Below are positions 55,707 through 64,000 of a DNA stretch of 64,000 bases, piece after piece (within the stretch, counting starts at the first letter, position 1; every line of letters starts with the position of its first letter). Source of the stretch: Streptomyces sp. NBC_00390 (GTDB taxonomy: Bacteria; Actinomycetota; Actinomycetes; Streptomycetales; Streptomycetaceae). The translations under genes and the position numbers were made by a program. Location of the stretch: contig NZ_CP107945.1 in the NCBI RefSeq assembly GCF_036057275.1, positions 310,001-374,000 on the forward strand. Direction: 5' to 3'. The notes beneath the pieces are model-generated. The model did no database searches and was not told where the DNA came from. It saw only the letters and a list, made by a program, of their open reading frames with translations.

Positions 55707-56540
55707 TCAGGCGCCCTGCTCCGGTACGAACGCCACTCGGAACATCCTGGGCCACCACTTCCCCGTCAGCAGGAACTGGTTCGTACCCGGAACGGCCGCG
55801 ATGCCGTTCAGGACGTCCGCGCCCCGCCTCTCCGTCGCGCTGAGCAACGGAGGCACGGCGATGTCCCCGGTCACCTCACCGGTGTCGACATCGATGCGTA
55901 CGATCCGGTCGGTGGGCCAGACATTGGCATAGACGACGTCGCCGACGCATTCCAGCTCGTTCAACCGCCCCACGCGCTGCCCACGGATGGTGACGGGGAC
56001 CTCGCCCTTCTTCTGAAGAGTTCCGGGGTCCCGGAAGACGAGCCGTGAGGTGCCGTCGGTCGTCACCAGCCGGCCGCGGTGCGGCTGGTGACAGACGCCC
56101 CAGCCTTCCTCCGGGTAAGGGACCCTGCGCAGCTCCGCCAGAGTTCGTGCGTCCCGTTCAATGGCGACGCCGTTCCGCCAGGTGAGCTGCCAGAGCGTCG
56201 GCCCCACGACGGTGATTCCCTCGCCGAACAGCGGCGAGGGAAGCTCCGCGCCGCGTGCAGGCGGGGCACCGGGCCGGCCGACCGTGATCGTCGAACGGCC
56301 ACTCACTCCCGTGCTCTCGTAGAGCATGCCACGCGCCATCTCCAGGCCCTGTGTGAAGGCCTTCGGATCGTGCGGCAGGGTCTCGATGACATCGACACTC
56401 AGCCGCTCGATCCGTGCTGCCGCCTGCCCGGGCATGCCTCGTCCGTGGTCCGTGGCACCGCCACCCCCTTCGCACCCGTGAACGAGCATCCCGGTGGCCA
56501 GAGCGACGACCCCCACCGGGATCACGAACGCAAGCCGCAT
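55707..56540 (-). CDS. Glutaminyl-peptide cyclotransferase, probable lipoprotein
   Basis: The product is 277 residues from ATG 56540. A hydrophobic signal ends in VHGC at about residue 24, a near-lipobox. The beta-propeller plant/bacterial-type glutaminyl cyclase blocks are present: VIETLPHDPKAFTQGLEM, LYESTGVSGRSTI, EEGWGVCHQPH, LNELECVGDVVYANVWPTDR and VLNGIA near the end. It converts N-terminal Gln to pyroglutamate in exported proteins. Length and motif order agree with the family. It follows the BY-kinase gene on the same strand after 156 bases. Confidence 0.88.
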   Translation of the reverse strand: MRLAFVIPVGVVALATGMLVHGCEGGGGATDHGRGMPGQAAARIERLSVDVIETLPHDPKAFTQGLEMARGMLYESTGVSGRSTITVGRPGAPPARGAELPSPLFGEGITVVGPTLWQLTWRNGVAIERDARTLAELRRVPYPEEGWGVCHQPHRGRLVTTDGTSRLVFRDPGTLQKKGEVPVTIRGQRVGRLNELECVGDVVYANVWPTDRIVRIDVDTGEVTGDIAVPPLLSATERRGADVLNGIAAVPGTNQFLLTGKWWPRMFRVAFVPEQGA

Positions 56541-56696
56541 GACCTCACACTGGCACACGGCCACGGCCGGAGCGGATTCGCACGCCGCACCGGCTCACGG
56601 GGATCGCCCCCGTGGCGCAGTGGTCCCGGCGCCCCTGCGTGAGGTCCAGGACCGACAGGAGGAGTTGCGATGAAGCGGGCCGTCCCCCGGCCGGGG

Positions 56697-58214
56697 CTAC
56701 GTCCGTGTCTCGGCCGACGCCGACGCCGACGCCGACGCGGACGCGGACGCCGACGCCGCACGCCCGTTCGCGGACGATCTCCGTCGCGGAACCACCGATG
56801 CCAGACGGGTCGACACCAGCGCCGTGAGCCCGCCCGCCGTCTCCGGCTTCGGCTGATACCGGTACGCGTAGCCGTGCGCCTCGCCGTCGCCTCGTGCCGG
56901 TGCCGCGTTCAGCACGGCTCCCAGCACGGGTACCTTGACGCGGTCGAGGATGCGCAGGGCGTCGAGGACCTGGCTTCTGCTCGTCCGTCCGGCACGCGCC
57001 ACGAGCAGGTAGCCGTCTACGGCATGGGCCATCGCCGGAGTGTCGGCGAACGGCAGGACAGGAGCGGTGTCCACCACCACGTGGTCGAACTCCTCGGCGA
57101 GCTCCTGCAGCAGGGACTCGAATTGAGGGCTGCCGAGGAGCTGGGTCGGATTGGGGGGAATCATCCCACTGGTGAGCACGGAGAAGGACCCTGCCGACTG
57201 CAGCACGTCGCACACCGCGACCTTGCCCAGCAGGGCCGTGGTCAGTCCCGCGTCCCTGACCAGACCGAGAGCCGAGGCGACGGACGGACGGCGCAGATCG
57301 CAGTCGATCAGACACACCCGGGCGCCTTCCTCGGCCAGTGTGGCGGCCAAGTTGACCGAGACGCTGCTCTTGCCTTCCCGCGGCAGCGGACTGGTGACGG
57401 CGATGACCTTGGGCCGCTTGCCGACTTCGGCGAACTGGAGATTGACCCGGAGCTTGCGGAAGCCCTCCGCCCGCGTGCCGTGCGTGTCGTCGCGCAGGGA
57501 GACCGGGCGCCGCGAGGCACTCGGATCGTGCACGATGCTCGACAGCACCGGAGGCCCGGCAGCGGCCGCCAGGCATTCGGCCAGTGCCTTGGAGTCCCGC
57601 ATCGACGTGTCCACGGTCTCCAGTGCGACGCCCAACCCGAGGCCGAGTGCGAGGCCCACGACCAGGCCGAGGGCGACATTGAGAGTGGTCTGCGGGGACG
57701 ACGGGGCGGACGGCACGGCCGCAGGCTGGATAACGGTGAGTCTCACCGGAGACTCGGACGTGTCCGTGTCGGGGCTCTCCAACTCCCTGATCACCTCGGC
57801 GAAGCGACCGGCAAGGGCATTGCTGGTACGCGCAGCCCGTACCGCTTGGGTGTCGGTGACGGTCAGCCGGACAAGCACGGTGTTGAGCGGTGCCTCGGCC
57901 GAGATCCGCTCGGCAAGCTGGCCCGGCGTCACACGGAGCCGGAGGTACTCGATGACCGGCCCGGTCACCTCCGGGCTGGTCGCCACTTCGGCGTAGGACT
58001 GGACCCGGGCCTGGGTGAACGAATTCCCCTGATTCAGCTGTGAGGTGTCGGCATCTCCCTGAAGTGATGCGAACAGTGTGGTGGTTGCCCGGTACTCGGG
58101 AGTTGCGAGAGTACTTGCCAGGATGCCCGCCCCGGTTCCCAACAGCGTGACGAGGGCGATGACACGCCAGCGGCGGGAAAGGACTCGTAGGTAGTCGCGC
58201 AAATCCAAGGTCAT
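56697..58214 (-). CDS. Polysaccharide chain-length/tyrosine autokinase (Wzc-like BY-kinase)
   Basis: The product is 505 residues. Wzz domain with two membrane helices (about 16-36 and 184-204) and a PSAPSSPQTTLN Pro-rich approach to helix 2. The cytoplasmic kinase has Walker A SPLPREGKSSVSVNLAATL, Walker A' VCLIDCDLRRPSVAS and Walker B DHVVVDTAPVL. A small Tyr group (GYAYRYQPK) precedes a tail of alternating Ala-Ser encoded by GACGCC-type hexamers (56712-56758). It controls polymer length or export in exopolysaccharide synthesis. Divergent from the DUF4012 gene. Confidence 0.88.
   Translation of the reverse strand: MTLDLRDYLRVLSRRWRVIALVTLLGTGAGILASTLATPEYRATTTLFASLQGDADTSQLNQGNSFTQARVQSYAEVATSPEVTGPVIEYLRLRVTPGQLAERISAEAPLNTVLVRLTVTDTQAVRAARTSNALAGRFAEVIRELESPDTDTSESPVRLTVIQPAAVPSAPSSPQTTLNVALGLVVGLALGLGLGVALETVDTSMRDSKALAECLAAAAGPPVLSSIVHDPSASRRPVSLRDDTHGTRAEGFRKLRVNLQFAEVGKRPKVIAVTSPLPREGKSSVSVNLAATLAEEGARVCLIDCDLRRPSVASALGLVRDAGLTTALLGKVAVCDVLQSAGSFSVLTSGMIPPNPTQLLGSPQFESLLQELAEEFDHVVVDTAPVLPFADTPAMAHAVDGYLLVARAGRTSRSQVLDALRILDRVKVPVLGAVLNAAPARGDGEAHGYAYRYQPKPETAGGLTALVSTRLASVVPRRRSSANGRAASASASASASASASAETRT
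56712..56758. repeat. Hexamer tandem repeat in BY-kinase 3' end
   Basis: About seven units of GACGCC/GACGCG encode an Ala-Ser run at the kinase C-terminus. Length is expected to vary by slippage without changing frame. Confidence 0.75.
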
Positions 58215-58512
58215 CCCCGATCGGAGCGAGTGAATGGAATAGTCACTCTAGGACCGGGCCGAGGAATTTGAGGCACATTGCATGTCGCTCGCCTTTTCGT
58301 ACCCCAACGGAGTGCAAGCGCACCCTTAAGAGGTTCGACGTCTCCGCGTGGCACGCAGGGTTGGGATGCAATTTCAGCTTAGATTCATCTTCGACTGCGC
58401 TTTATCCGCTGTGCCGGTTTCACCGGGAGGTTCGTGAAGACATGATCTCGCCATCCCAGCGGTGCTCTGCGCAGGTGACCACGACGGCCTCCGCACCACC
58501 GTGGGGGCTGCG

Positions 58513-60318
58513 GTGAGGGGTACTGGTCCCACGGTGTGGCTGCGGCGCTGCCCGCGCCCGCGCTTGCCGCAAACCAGGCTTCTGCTGGCAGCCGCCGGCA
58601 TGCTGCTCCTTGCGGGAATGGCATGGATCGCTGTCACCGGACTGCTCGCCCGCGCCGAACTGATGGCCGCACAGGGCGGGCTGGAGAGGCTGCGGCAGTC
58701 CTTCTCCGGTACAGACCCGAAGGCAGGAGCGGACGGGGCCGGCCCACGAGCCGCGATGGATTCTGCGGCGGCCCATGCAGCCAAGGCCCATCGCCTCACG
58801 ACGGGGCCCGCCTGGTGGCTGGCGGCGCATGTCCCGTTCCTCGGTGCGCCCGTCAGCACTGCGCGTGGCGCAGCGCATGCGGCTGACAGACTGACGCACG
58901 AGGTACTGCCGCCCGTGGTGGGCATCGGCTCCGACACGCGTGCAGGTGGTCTGCAGACTCTCCTGTCCGCGCTCCACGGCAAGGCTCCGGAGCTTGACAG
59001 GGCGTCCAGAGCCGCCGCCGAGACTCGTGCCCAGGCCGCTGCGCTGCCCCGCGACACCTGGCTGCCGGCTGCCGACCGCGCCCGGGACCACCTGGTACAC
59101 CAACTCGGCACCGTCACCACAGCCATGGCGGACATGGCTGTCGCCAGTCGCGTCCTGCCTCCGATGCTGGGTGGGCACGAGCCCCGGCGATACTTCGTCG
59201 TCTTCCAGAACACCGCCGAGGCGCGCGGCACGGGGGGACTGCCCGGGGCTTTCGCCGTCCTCACCGTCAACAAGGGCCGACTGCGCTTCGAGACTTTCGG
59301 CAACAACACCGTCCTGGAGCACGTCAGGCCCTCGGTCGATCTGGGAGCCGAGTTCAGGGCGCAGTATGGAGCCAGTGATCCGACCGGCACCTGGGCAAAC
59401 ACGAATCTCAGCCCGCACTTCCCTTACGCGGCGCGTATCTGGACGGCGACCTGGGAGAAGTACAGCGGTGAGCAGGTGGACGGTGTGGCCGCGCTCGATC
59501 CCAGCGCGCTGGCTCTGCTGCTCCGCGCCACAGGCCCGGCACAGCTGCCCGACGGTACGGCAGTCACCGCCGACAACGTGCTGGACCTGACCGAGCGCAC
59601 CGGGTATGCGCGCTACCAGGACGTCGCCGAACGCAAAGCGTTCTTTCTCGATGTGGCGCGAGCGGCTGCGGCCAGGCTCACGGATGCCATCAGCGATCCT
59701 CATCGGCTCTCCGCCCTGCTGACATCCGTCCACGAGGTGGTGAAGCAGGAGCGGCTGAAGGTGTGGAGCGCCCAGAGCGACGAACAACGCATCCTGGAAA
59801 CACATCCCCTGAGCGGGGCACTGCCGCATGACTCGGGGCCGTTCGCGGGGTTCGTCGTCAACAATGCGGCGGGCGGAAAGCTGGATTTCTATCTCGAGCG
59901 GCAGTTGCAGTGGATTCCGCGGCACTGCACACGCGAGGGCAGGCCGGTCACCGTACGGATCCGGCTCAGCAACCGCGCGCCGGCATCGGGGCTTCCCGAC
60001 TACGTGACCCTGCGTGTCGACAAACGGTCGTACGCCACTCGCCCCGGCGACAATCGGCTGCTCATCTCCTACTACGCCAGCCCGGGCGCACAGTTGACCC
60101 GCGCGACGGTGGACGGTCGACGCGCCATGACGGCAAGCGGCGTCGAACGTGGGCATCCCGTGTACACCTTGGACATGGAACTGCCCGCACAAGAGACCCG
60201 CACCGTGACGCTCCAGCTGGTGGAACCGGTCAGTGACCGCGCCCCCATCGTGTTGCGACAGCCGCTGGTCAGCCCTCTGAATGTCGACGTGCGGCCCTAC
60301 CCGTCCTGTGCCGAATGA
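58513..60318 (+). CDS. DUF4012 membrane-anchored protein
   Basis: The product is 601 residues from GTG 58513 (GGGGG upstream); GTG 58462 gives 17 more residues. One helix (LLLAAAGMLLLAGMAWIAVTG) is followed by a large outside domain. The DUF4012 core contains RRYFVVFQNTAEARGTGGLP and FAVLTVNKGRLRF. The family recurs in actinobacterial polysaccharide loci next to BY-kinases, and its role is not established, possibly polymer attachment or transfer. Intergenic 58215-58512 holds the divergent promoters for this gene and the BY-kinase. Confidence 0.82.
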   Translation: MRGTGPTVWLRRCPRPRLPQTRLLLAAAGMLLLAGMAWIAVTGLLARAELMAAQGGLERLRQSFSGTDPKAGADGAGPRAAMDSAAAHAAKAHRLTTGPAWWLAAHVPFLGAPVSTARGAAHAADRLTHEVLPPVVGIGSDTRAGGLQTLLSALHGKAPELDRASRAAAETRAQAAALPRDTWLPAADRARDHLVHQLGTVTTAMADMAVASRVLPPMLGGHEPRRYFVVFQNTAEARGTGGLPGAFAVLTVNKGRLRFETFGNNTVLEHVRPSVDLGAEFRAQYGASDPTGTWANTNLSPHFPYAARIWTATWEKYSGEQVDGVAALDPSALALLLRATGPAQLPDGTAVTADNVLDLTERTGYARYQDVAERKAFFLDVARAAAARLTDAISDPHRLSALLTSVHEVVKQERLKVWSAQSDEQRILETHPLSGALPHDSGPFAGFVVNNAAGGKLDFYLERQLQWIPRHCTREGRPVTVRIRLSNRAPASGLPDYVTLRVDKRSYATRPGDNRLLISYYASPGAQLTRATVDGRRAMTASGVERGHPVYTLDMELPAQETRTVTLQLVEPVSDRAPIVLRQPLVSPLNVDVRPYPSCAE

Positions 60319-60791
60319 GGTCACCCGGCGGCGGTCGCCATCCAGGTGATCACCGGGACGTCGCGGACGGAGCGCAGGACGGACCGCAGGAACGCACACG
60401 CGGTCACCGTGGATGAACTGCTGTCCCCACCGCGGCAGAGCCGCCAGATGCCGCAGCCCTGGGCCGAGTACCTCGACAGCCGCTGACGAGCGGGCTGCAC
60501 CGGCAGTGACCGCTCTGCGCTTCCGCCGTCACGGACCCGGTCGCGCTGCAGACTGCAACCTCATGCTGCGAATCGGGTGACATTCTTCCGCCGCCGAGCG
60601 TCGCCACCGACCGCATGGTCGACGCATCGGACAATCACAAATGCATCTGCCACCTACCGGAGGCCGCTTTCCCTCACGCCAAGCATATGCACGCGGCATG
60701 ATGCGTCGCCCTCCCTCCAGCACTGGTGCCCGTCATCGGGGGGTGCGAGGTGCACAGACCCATGCGGTTCTTGGAGCCAGTTGGAGGGCGA
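60319..60791. other. 473-bp intergenic region
   Basis: It contains the promoter and leader for the sugar transferase gene. A short frame ending EYLDSR then stop (about 60420-60486) looks like coding debris. No hairpin terminator for the DUF4012 gene was identified. Confidence 0.4.
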
Positions 60792-62288
60792 ATGTGGCTG
60801 TTCGGGGCTAGCGGCTCCAATATGCCGACGACTGACCAGATGCAGGTTCAGCGCATCCAGGAGCGGCCTCGAGTCAGCCGAAGACACCCTGGTAAGCCCT
60901 TCTGGTACCTGCCGGTCTCACTCGCGTTCGACGCGTCATGGGCAGCCGCCCCGGTGCACCTGGCCCTGCGGTCAGCCGGGGACACCCAAGCCATGCGGTA
61001 CGCGGTGGTGGCAGCTGCAGCCTGGTTGTTCGTACGGACTTCGCGCGGGCGCTATGTGCAGCGGAGTCTGGGCGAGAGCGGCACCATCAGTGCTGCACTA
61101 CGCGACTGGCTGGTGTTGGTGGGGCTGCTAGCGGTGCTGTGCGTGGCCTCTGGTGAGAGAACCCCCGTCCTGCTTGCTGTCGCCGGCCTCGCCCCCTGCG
61201 GCCCGATGGCCGCAGTCTTTCAATCGCTGATCCACCGTCACCTGCGGGCCCAGCGTCGCGACGGACGGGCAGTCCGCCGGGCTCTGGTGATCGGTGAGGT
61301 GAGCGCGATCGAAGGCCTGGTGAACCACCTCGCCCGGCGCACCGATCACGAGTTCGTCGTCGTCGGGCTGTGTCCGGTCGGGGACGAGGATCCCGACTCG
61401 CTCATTCCGGTCCACTCCCGGCTGGACAGACAGCCCCCACCCCACTTGTCGGGGGACTCCTCACCGGTGCTGGAGGCTGTCCGAGGGCTCGATGTGGACT
61501 TGGTCTTCGTCGCCGCGGGGCCCTGCATGGCAGGCGAACGGCTACGCAGACTGTCCTGGGCCGTGCACGGGGAGGGACGTCCTCTCATCGTGTTGCCAGG
61601 ACTGTCGGAGGTGGCACGGCGCCGGGTTGATGTGTCGTCAGTGGCGGGGCTCACCATGCTGCATGTCGCCCCGCCCGTCCGGCACGCCGGCGCTCTGCTG
61701 CTGAAGGCGGCGAGTGACCGGTTGGGCGCGATACTGCTGATCGTGCTGCTCGCCCCGGTGTTCGCCGCGGTTGCGATCACGGTACGGCTGGGTTCACCAG
61801 GAGCCGTCCTCTACCGGCAGATCCGCATGGGGCAGGGCGGTCGCCCTTTCACCATGTGGAAGTTCCGCACAATGGTCGCCAATGCGGAGCAGTTGGCGAA
61901 AGAGCTCGCCGGCACCAATGAGCAGGATGGCCGCATGTTCAAAATCCGCCGCGACCCGCGGGTCACCCGCGTGGGCCGGGTGCTGCGGCGCTACTCCCTG
62001 GACGAGCTCCCCCAGCTCTTCAACGTACTGCAAGGACACATGTCGCTGGTCGGGCCAAGACCACCTCTGCCGGAAGAGGTGGCCGAATACAACGATGTGG
62101 AGCTGCGCAGACTGACCGTCAAACCAGGACTCACCGGCTTGTGGCAGATCAGCGGGCGCTCCGATCTGTCGTGGGACGAGACTCTCGCCCTTGACCTGCG
62201 CTATGTCGACAACTGGTCTCCGTCCGTGGACTACGGCGTCCTCTGCCGGACCCTTCGCGCCGTCGTCGAGGGCAATGGAGCCTACTGA
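60792..62288 (+). CDS. Exopolysaccharide polyprenyl glycosylphosphotransferase (initiating sugar transferase)
   Basis: The product is 498 residues. ATG 60792 has GGAGGG 4-9 bases upstream. Four N-terminal helices, a CoA-binding-like Rossmann middle (RRALVIGEVSAIEGLVNHLA) and one further helix precede the catalytic PF02397 domain: GAVLYRQIRMGQGGRPFTMW, KFRTM, RRYSLDELPQLFNVLQGHMS and LVGPRPPLPEEV. It moves a sugar-1-phosphate from UDP-sugar to undecaprenyl phosphate, starting the repeat unit. Converges on the methyltransferase with a 7-base 3' overlap. Confidence 0.92.
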   Translation: MWLFGASGSNMPTTDQMQVQRIQERPRVSRRHPGKPFWYLPVSLAFDASWAAAPVHLALRSAGDTQAMRYAVVAAAAWLFVRTSRGRYVQRSLGESGTISAALRDWLVLVGLLAVLCVASGERTPVLLAVAGLAPCGPMAAVFQSLIHRHLRAQRRDGRAVRRALVIGEVSAIEGLVNHLARRTDHEFVVVGLCPVGDEDPDSLIPVHSRLDRQPPPHLSGDSSPVLEAVRGLDVDLVFVAAGPCMAGERLRRLSWAVHGEGRPLIVLPGLSEVARRRVDVSSVAGLTMLHVAPPVRHAGALLLKAASDRLGAILLIVLLAPVFAAVAITVRLGSPGAVLYRQIRMGQGGRPFTMWKFRTMVANAEQLAKELAGTNEQDGRMFKIRRDPRVTRVGRVLRRYSLDELPQLFNVLQGHMSLVGPRPPLPEEVAEYNDVELRRLTVKPGLTGLWQISGRSDLSWDETLALDLRYVDNWSPSVDYGVLCRTLRAVVEGNGAY

Positions 62289-63187
62289 GCGCCGATGGAC
62301 CGTGGGCCAGCGGGGCTTGTCGTGCGTACTCGCGGACGCAGGTGAACCCACAGATGCCAACCGGCCAGTGCCGCACCCGGGAGCTTGTGCACCGGCAGGG
62401 GCGGCGCATGCATGAAGCGCTTGTACGCACGAGTGAGGGAGAAGTCGGGAAAGCTCTGACGTACCGTGCGTGAGTCATACACGCGGGCGTAGGGGTTGTC
62501 GGGGCCGTCGGTGTTGTGGTGAATGAACTCCCGCATGCGCAGATACTCGAACAGCCCGGTTGTGCGAGCATTTCTCACATGAGCGCCGACGATCCCGGTG
62601 GGCTGCAGCAGACCGGTCCGGGCCAGCGGAACGGCGACTGCCAGGGCCATCCGCCGGACGAGGCCGATGGCAATGAGGTAGTTCAGCGACCAGCGAGCAT
62701 AAAGCATCGCCACCAACTCACCTCCCGGCACCAGAACACGGTGGATTTCCCGCTGCGCGGCAATGATGTCCGGCACGTGATGCAATACGCCGTGGCTGAA
62801 CACCATGTCAAAGGATTCCGCCTCGAACGGCAGGTCGAGCACGCTGGCACGGTGCAGACCGTCGAAGGGCAGATTGCGCTGCGCCAGGCGGGTTCTCACA
62901 CGCTCCAGGGATGCCTCGGTCAGATCGACACCCGTCCATCTCGCACCGCGTCTGATGAGTTGTTCGGACTCGGTTCCTTGCCCGAGCCCGATTTCGAGTA
63001 CGCGTCGGCCCGCTACATCGAGGCCGTCAAGGCATCGAGGGATGTGCGACTCCAACTCGTACTTGAACGCGTCGTAGCGGGTGAAAAATGACGCGTAGTC
63101 ACCCTGTTCCTCTCTGGCCCGGCCGCCTGCCAACTGCTCTCCGCAGGGATGTGAGGACCAGAACGCAGCGATATCCGTCTCGCGCAT
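62282..63187 (-). CDS. SAM-dependent methyltransferase (class I)
   Basis: The product is 301 residues. The SAM motif is VLEIGLGQGTESEQLIRRG, with VDLTEASL, VLDLPFEAESFDMVFSHGVL and HHVPD. The opening AAFWSSHPCGEQLAGG, with a YRYE-like FFTRYDAFKYELE, is typical of sugar-pathway methyltransferases found in O-antigen/exopolysaccharide loci. ATG 63187 follows GGAGGG on the minus strand. Likely decorates the polymer; acceptor unknown. Confidence 0.85.
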   Translation of the reverse strand: MRETDIAAFWSSHPCGEQLAGGRAREEQGDYASFFTRYDAFKYELESHIPRCLDGLDVAGRRVLEIGLGQGTESEQLIRRGARWTGVDLTEASLERVRTRLAQRNLPFDGLHRASVLDLPFEAESFDMVFSHGVLHHVPDIIAAQREIHRVLVPGGELVAMLYARWSLNYLIAIGLVRRMALAVAVPLARTGLLQPTGIVGAHVRNARTTGLFEYLRMREFIHHNTDGPDNPYARVYDSRTVRQSFPDFSLTRAYKRFMHAPPLPVHKLPGAALAGWHLWVHLRPRVRTTSPAGPRSIGAQ

Positions 63188-63218
63188 TTACCCTCCTGTG
63201 GTGGTGTCACGACAGAAG

Positions 63219-63247
63219 AAGGGCCGCGCCTCAGGCGCGTCGGCCCT
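63219..63247. promoter_or_regulatory. Inverted repeat in the leader of the methyltransferase gene
   Basis: AAGGGCC ... GGCCCTT and inner GCGCC / GGCGC arms form one stem with a small bulge. It sits between divergent genes, 32 bases upstream of the methyltransferase ATG. It may be an attenuator or operator. Confidence 0.4.
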
Positions 63248-63491
63248 TGCCGCCAAAGCTTCGCTGCGGGGCGCGTCGGACAAGCGGAGTTACAGCGGAC
63301 AGCTTCGGAGTGAAGGAAACCAGTAGGCGCGCCCGAACGGAGGATTCTTTACACGGGCGGCCCATTCCGACAAGACATTCCGGAGCCTGCCGAGTGCGTC
63401 GCCTGGCACAGCACACGGACTTCCCCACTAGCCTGGGATTTCGTGAAGCGAGGCGCGAAAAGCGCCCCGGCAAGGAATTTTCGGAGGGCGC

Positions 63492-64000
63492 GTGGTCTGG
63501 AAGAGCAGCGTGGTCGCGGAACCCGGATCCGGCCCTGCCCCGATGAAGGACGAAGAGCTCGAGGGGTATGCCGATCATCTCTTCCGCCGACTGGACAACT
63601 GCGGCTGGGCGGGCCCGGATCCCTATGACGGGATGACAAGTCCGCTCTCGGCCCTCGCCGTTCACCCGCTCCTGCGCCAGGCCCTCCTCCAGACGGTGAA
63701 GCGCAGCCCGGTCGATCTCCGCCCCTGGCTGGGGATCCGTCCGCTGCGTACCGCCACGGCCTGCGGGCTGGGGGCAACGGCCTGCAGTCGTCTGGGCGGT
63801 TCACCTCTGTGGCACGGCCGCGCCCAGCGGCTCGGACGGTGGACGGCCGACCGTCAACTGTCAGGCCGCTACGCTGGGCTGTGGCGCTACGAGTTCGATG
63901 TCCAGACGCGCTGGGGCTACTACCCCGCGTCGGTGCCGAATGTCATCGCCACGACGTTCTGCGCCGACGGCTGCCTCGATGCCGGGACGCTCGACGGCCA
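63492..64000 (+). CDS. Conserved polysaccharide-locus protein, 3' end outside window
   Basis: GTG 63492 with GGAGGG three bases upstream, or ATG 63543 in the same frame. The visible 169 codons read GWAGPDPYDGMTSPLSALAV, then LLQTVKRSPVDLRPWLGIRP and WRYEFDVQTRWGYYPASVPN. This looks like a family of uncharacterised alpha/alpha-barrel-like proteins found in actinobacterial exopolysaccharide clusters. The gene continues past the right edge, and no catalytic assignment can be made. Confidence 0.65.
   Translation, partial: MVWKSSVVAEPGSGPAPMKDEELEGYADHLFRRLDNCGWAGPDPYDGMTSPLSALAVHPLLRQALLQTVKRSPVDLRPWLGIRPLRTATACGLGATACSRLGGSPLWHGRAQRLGRWTADRQLSGRYAGLWRYEFDVQTRWGYYPASVPNVIATTFCADGCLDAGTLDG

Noticed and set aside
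56657..56850. Possible small plus-strand gene with AGGAGGAG before ATG 56670
   Set aside because: It has a good ribosome-like site, but the frame is antisense to the BY-kinase C-terminus and reads Arg-rich repeats. There is no support for a protein.
63219..63247. Terminator of an upstream gene
   Set aside because: The two neighbouring genes diverge from here, so no transcript should end at this hairpin. It was kept only as a possible regulatory structure.

Overview
The window looks like an actinomycete chromosome, almost certainly Streptomyces. The sequence is very GC-rich with strong third-position GC bias, GTG and TTG starts are common, and ATGA or TGATG overlaps link operon genes. Several Streptomyces hallmarks are present: a complete conservon (cvnABCDE type), a 2-methylisoborneol locus with a family 2 encapsulin, and kinase/solute-binding-protein fusions. 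No rRNA, tRNA or CRISPR array was seen.

Layout. (1) 0-9.8 kb is conserved metabolism: a SWIM zinc-finger protein entering from the left, an esterase-like phytase remnant, a secreted amidase, a GAF/winged-helix regulator, an aldehyde dehydrogenase/APC permease/GMC oxidoreductase operon that fits choline (or a related amino alcohol) oxidation, and an ExaC/AldB-type aldehyde dehydrogenase. (2) 9.8-19 kb is a nest of mobile DNA. The 3' part of a tyrosine integrase gene is split by an IS5-like element with perfect 16-bp ends and a TA target duplication. That IS carries a DUF1877 gene, and its transposase gene is interrupted in antisense by a 2,161-nt group II intron. Beside it, an IS21-type istB gene is split by a 2,593-bp cassette (AraC regulator, DoxX-like protein, FAD oxidoreductase) with 12-bp inverted ends and a 5-bp duplication but no transposase. 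An NmrA-type reductase and an IS3 remnant follow. (3) 19.3-23.1 kb is a four-gene ABC importer of the osmoprotectant (OpuC/ProU) type, which could supply substrate to the choline-type operon. (4) 23.25-23.53 kb is a second copy of the integrase 3' end. It serves as the empty-site reference for the IS insertion.

(5) 23.9-36.2 kb holds small membrane proteins, a lipoprotein followed by two tandem Ser/Thr kinase-solute-binding fusions, a large LuxR-type (LAL) regulator, transposase and SnoaL-like debris, and a membrane-anchored hypothetical protein. (6) 36.5-42.3 kb contains a propionate/acetate-CoA ligase and, on the other strand, encapsulin, 2-methylisoborneol synthase and geranyl diphosphate C-methyltransferase; the synthase is the likely cargo of the shell. 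(7) 43.4-51.1 kb contains a secreted beta-helix (CSLREA) protein, a P450, and the five-gene conservon.

(8) 51.1-55.7 kb contains a secreted carboxylesterase, a TetR regulator, and a debris field (radical SAM, RTX-repeat, IS1380 and IS3 fragments). (9) 55.7-64 kb is a probable exopolysaccharide locus: glutaminyl cyclase, BY-kinase/chain-length protein, DUF4012 protein, polyprenyl phosphate sugar transferase, methyltransferase, and a partial gene leaving on the right.

The most unusual content is the layered transposition history at 9.8-23.5 kb. Several layers can be reconstructed to the base because the interrupted reading frames rejoin exactly.
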